Assembly (NCBI RefSeq): GCF_008831285.2
Contig: NC_045142.1
Span: 18,851,354 to 18,915,353, forward strand
Reading direction: 5' to 3'
DNA from: Nymphaea colorata
Taxonomy: Eukaryota; Streptophyta; Magnoliopsida; Nymphaeales; Nymphaeaceae
Length of the DNA stretch: 64,000 nucleotides
In this document: one piece after another, positions 60,739 to 64,000 of the stretch
Layout: the number at the start of each line of letters is the position of its first letter
Position numbering within the stretch: position 1 is the stretch's first letter
Made by a program: the position numbers and the translations under genes
The notes under the pieces: model-generated
Told to the model about the DNA's origin: nothing
The model's database searches: none
The model's input: only the letters and a program-made list of their open reading frames with translations

Positions 60739-63500
60739 TCTTCCCCTTAATGTGAAAAATGTTGGCACACCAACAGGATTTCTAAATGCAACAAATTTTG
60801 ATGGTGATAATGGTTTTATAAGTCCGTTGGCAACATTCTCATTGGAAAATCATTGCTTCAGCACAACTTCTCTTTTTTCAATGTCATCTCCGAGGAAATG
60901 ATATCTCAGCTCTATTTGCTTAGTTCTTTTATAGAAGGTAAGATTTTTTGCTATAGAAATGGTAGACTTATGATCACAATAAAGCTGAGTATGACTTATT
61001 TATTCCATATGTAAATCTTTTAAAATACACCTCATCCACATTGCTTGGCATGTAGTAGTAATAGCAGCAATATATTTTGGTTCTAATGAAAATAAGGCTA
61101 TTGAACTTTGCTTTTTTAAGTCATACGCTTAAACTTGCCAATCGATGTTGGTATGAAAAACTAAAGCAAATTTTGGAATAGGTCTATAAAAAGTTCCATA
61201 ATTAATGGCTGATCAAACGTAACGAAGAACCCTTTTTTCTGCACCACGGTGTTGCACTGACGCATGATGCACAAATCTTGATGAAACCTATTTAAAACAC
61301 AATATCTGGCTGAATGTGCGTCGAGTAACCATGTTTCAAAAATACCTTCCATTATCTTTCGTCATTCCAACATCCACAGCATCCACAGTCACTTTTTCAT
61401 TGATATCAACGGGAGTTGCGCAACCTTTTGCAATTCATGAGTTTAAACTTTTTCAAAAGGTATATGCAGGTTCACTATCACTCCTTTGAAAACCATTTTG
61501 ATAAGTTTTTTTTTTTTGAGGTGACTATACCATGCACGAGCAGCTTTTTTGAATGTACAAAGGCAATTTTATAATTTAAAAACCTTTCTTCATTTCCTTT
61601 AATGATATACACAGGTAGTTGGTCAACATATACCTCTCATGCAAACAACTGAAAAATCTTCCATGTGAATTGGGCAGCAACTGAAGAAACACTCTTTACT
61701 ATCTCAAATCATGCAACAAGTGAAAAAGCTCCAATGAAATTAATGTCATATTTTTATACAAAACATCTAGCTATCGATCTTGCTTCACATTTTTTCACCT
61801 TTTCTTTAGCATCATGTATAAAACCTATAGACCCATTAGTGGCAAATTGGAAAGCTCCCATGTGTCATGTCTTTTTTATAACATGCATATTTTTTTCACT
61901 GCATTTATCCAATTTTTTTCTATACATGCTTCATCATAAGTTAATAGTTCTATAGTAGCAAAAGCAAAGACACACATAACATGCTTTTCTTGGATGGATG
62001 TTATCACCAAGTGTACACTCTATATCTTCAATAGTTGGGTCTTTAATTTGAATGTTCATCTCCTCCTTTTGATTTTTTTGATGCTGCTGCTTCATCAAGA
62101 TGGTTTAGTTGTATGTCAACTTCATCAATTTGTAGTATCACAGTTTCATCTTTTACCCATTTATAACAAGATTTTTCATTAAAATGGCATCTCTTCTTAT
62201 AATTAGGTTTTTAGTAGTAGGATTATCAAGATGATAACCTTTAGCTAGGCTCAATACAATAGCCAATAAATATTCATTTACACCTCATATGTCATAGCTT
62301 ACAATTAAGATCAACCTTGGAAATAAAAGCACAATCAACTATCTAGATGATTTTAAAAGCAATTTTTTTAATTTGAATAATACTGCTTCCATTGTCAATT
62401 TTAGAAGCATCATTTTCAAATAAAAGGCTGTAGGCCTTTCGGATCAATTGGTCCACAATAAATAAATTTTCAGCTGACCCTAGAACATAGTACACATCAT
62501 GATATTAACTATTCAATTTGCAATTTACACTAACTTTTTCGTTGTCTCCAAAGCACATATCAAGCTTTACAGTCTCATGAATATTTTTGAATACCACATG
62601 TCATATGGTTACTATAACCACTATCTACAAACTATATATATTTTACATGTTCAACTTTTAAAACTCATAGATGTACATAAGACAAAAAAAATTCATTTTG
62701 TTCAACAAAACTAGCTTACTGCTTTGCCTTTTCAAATCATTTGGCTTCGATATGACAAACTTCTTGCAAACATGAAACTAATTTCCTCTAAAATATTGAT
62801 CTCAACTATCTTCCTGCTACGTCAAAACACTTTCGAAAAGCACCATAAGAACTTCTCATTCCTCTACCATGCCCTTGAGTGGTTCCTCTAAAGGCTCCTT
62901 GTCCTTGACTTTTTCCTTTGTTCTTTTGATCACTTCTTCCATTCGTTTCTTTTGAAATATCTAATAAAGTTTGAAAGGCTTTTGCTGTTGGCCTATTTAT
63001 ATGTTGTTTATGAGCTAGAAGAGACCCTCTTTAAGTCATCAATAAAGTACGTAGACAAATCCTTGGATTCTTCTATTGCAATATGAACATGTTCAGATTT
63101 AGAGGGGAGACTTCTCAAGACTTTTTCAAATACCTTTTTGCTCATTTATAACCTCACCAAAAGTCTTCACTTGTTTCCTAATAATAAATGGTCTAGCCTA
63201 AAAATTTTTGAACTCACCATTTTCTTGTCAAACTTCTAGACTCTCTTCATAAAGTTTAAATTTGAACTGTGGTTAATCTTTTCATCCTCATAAAGTTTCA
63301 AAAGTAACGAACGGTCTTTGGACTTTGTAGCACTAACAATAGTTGGAAAAATCACATCAGACACAACCTACTATAATACCAAAAATGCCTTCGCATCCTT
63401 TTTTAGCACCAGTATTTTTTTGGTTGACTTGTCTGCTGCATTTGTTTGTTCGGTATCTTCATAACCATTCTTTTTAATACTCCAAAATTTATAGTTGTTA
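60739..63500 (-). pseudogene. Copia element 3 gag-pol, badly decayed
   Basis: RNase H is readable at 61090-60745: SSIALFSLEPKYIAAITTTC, then CDHKSTISIAKNLTFYKRTK and VANGLIKPLSPSKFVAFRN, with stops. Upstream, short RT and integrase scraps appear (61.3-62.6 kb). The gag part, 63350-62800, has LYEDEKINHSSNLNF and VLRSLPSKSEHVHIAIEES with IDDLKRVSSSS, typical of the UBN2/copia gag core. Frames shift often. It is a different copia lineage from elements 1 and 2, judging by the RNase H sequence. Confidence 0.75.
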
Positions 63501-64000
63501 CAACTAAAAAGAGGCACTAATGATAGAGCAAGTTGAGAGTATTATAATTTTTTTCCATCCCAGTTTATTCCCTTTCACAAATTCTTTTTCTTGATGGTTC
63601 CTGAAATTAGAGGAGCTCCTTGCTTTAGCAACTCTCCATAATGACCTGTAATGCCCATGTAACTTGGCAATATTACCACAATTTGAAGGTTGGTTACAAA
63701 CCTCACACAAACATGAAACCAAGAAATGAGAATAAGTAGTAGGGTGAAGGTGAAAACTTGTGTTTTTTTTTTTGCTTACTTTTCTGTATACGTAATACAT
63801 ATTTTAAAACAATGGTAATTCACTTATATGCTGCGTCAAATGATCAATTAATTTACATGAATACTCAGCATGAGGGAAATGGGTTGTGCAACCAGAGAAA
63901 GTATTTGAGCTTCTCTTGGTAACTAAAGTATTTATTTCAAGCATAAGAGTGATGTTGGAAGATGATGGTATTTGAGAAATTAGTGTACACACTGTAGGCC
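63501..64000. other. Edge of window, no clear feature
   Basis: 63800-63504 (-) includes CLCEVCNQPSNCGNIAKLHG, with a Cys/His pattern faintly like a zinc knuckle, and 63992-63804 (-) is open for 62 codons. Neither is identified. The 5' end and LTR of copia element 3 could be here, but no PBS is seen. Confidence 0.3.

Noticed and set aside
63504-63800. Possible zinc-knuckle protein (CEVCNQPSNCGNIAKLHG)
   Set aside because: Spacing of Cys and His does not fit CCHC well and no flanking gag motif supports it.

Overview
This is a piece of a plant nuclear genome, almost certainly from a flowering plant. It has GT-AG introns, Ty1/copia, Ty3/gypsy, LINE and hAT elements of plant type, and fragments of plant gene families (VAL/HSI2 B3 repressor, JMJ14/15/18-type histone demethylase, GH2 beta-galactosidase, subtilase). 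Nothing prokaryotic, viral or organellar is visible. I recognised no rRNA or tRNA gene and no CRISPR array. The lineage within the angiosperms cannot be settled by eye. I found no intact, full-length host protein-coding gene. The window is a transposon graveyard with broken host-gene pieces.

Layout. 1-1.4 kb: a 234-bp tandem duplication and a dispersed repeat. 1.4-13.3 kb: nested gypsy-like remnants. There are two same-direction LTR-like blocks, each ending in an initiator-Met-tRNA primer-binding site, a broken hAT transposase (2.8-4.1 kb), a gag piece on +, and an inverted copy on - (13.3 to 10.7 kb) that makes a large imperfect palindrome. 13.4-20.5 kb: AT-rich DNA with exon-like segments on the - strand, and a splice-consistent gene start at 20.49-20.01 kb whose product I cannot name. 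21.5-24.0 kb: AT-rich satellite-like DNA with (TA)47, a 189-bp tandem duplication and three roughly 275-bp tandem units. 24-31 kb: mostly non-coding, with a subtilase fragment (28.7-27.9 kb, -) and an unusual ORF carrying an in-frame 30-bp minisatellite (30.6-31.4 kb, +).

32.8-32.0 kb (-): two exons of a GH2 beta-galactosidase pseudogene. 36.6-37.0 kb: a copia integrase scrap. 38.2-40.5 kb (+): a broken JMJ14/15/18-like H3K4 demethylase (end of JmjC, C5HC2 zinc finger, FYRN). 40.9-45.5 kb (+): copia element 1, with 5' LTR, PBS, gag and pol, but cut off in RNase H with no 3' LTR. 50.7-48.7 kb (-): the N-terminal exons of a VAL/HSI2-like gene, directly preceded by a 5'-truncated LINE (53.46-50.7 kb, -) whose reading frame runs into the VAL exon. 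54.9-55.1 kb (+): a short exon-like ORF. 55.23-59.95 kb (-): copia element 2 with both LTRs, PBS, PPT and a perfect 5-bp target-site duplication. 60.7-63.5 kb (-): copia element 3, badly decayed.

Common themes. Most premature stops in the two better-preserved copia elements sit where Trp or Gln is expected, so each needs only a C-to-T or G-to-A change; this suggests methylated-cytosine deamination of silenced copies. The LTRs of copia element 2 carry a 24-bp tandem array just upstream of the TATA box, with 7 copies in one LTR and 5 in the other. The host-gene pieces belong partly to chromatin regulators, but all are broken and nothing shows they act together.
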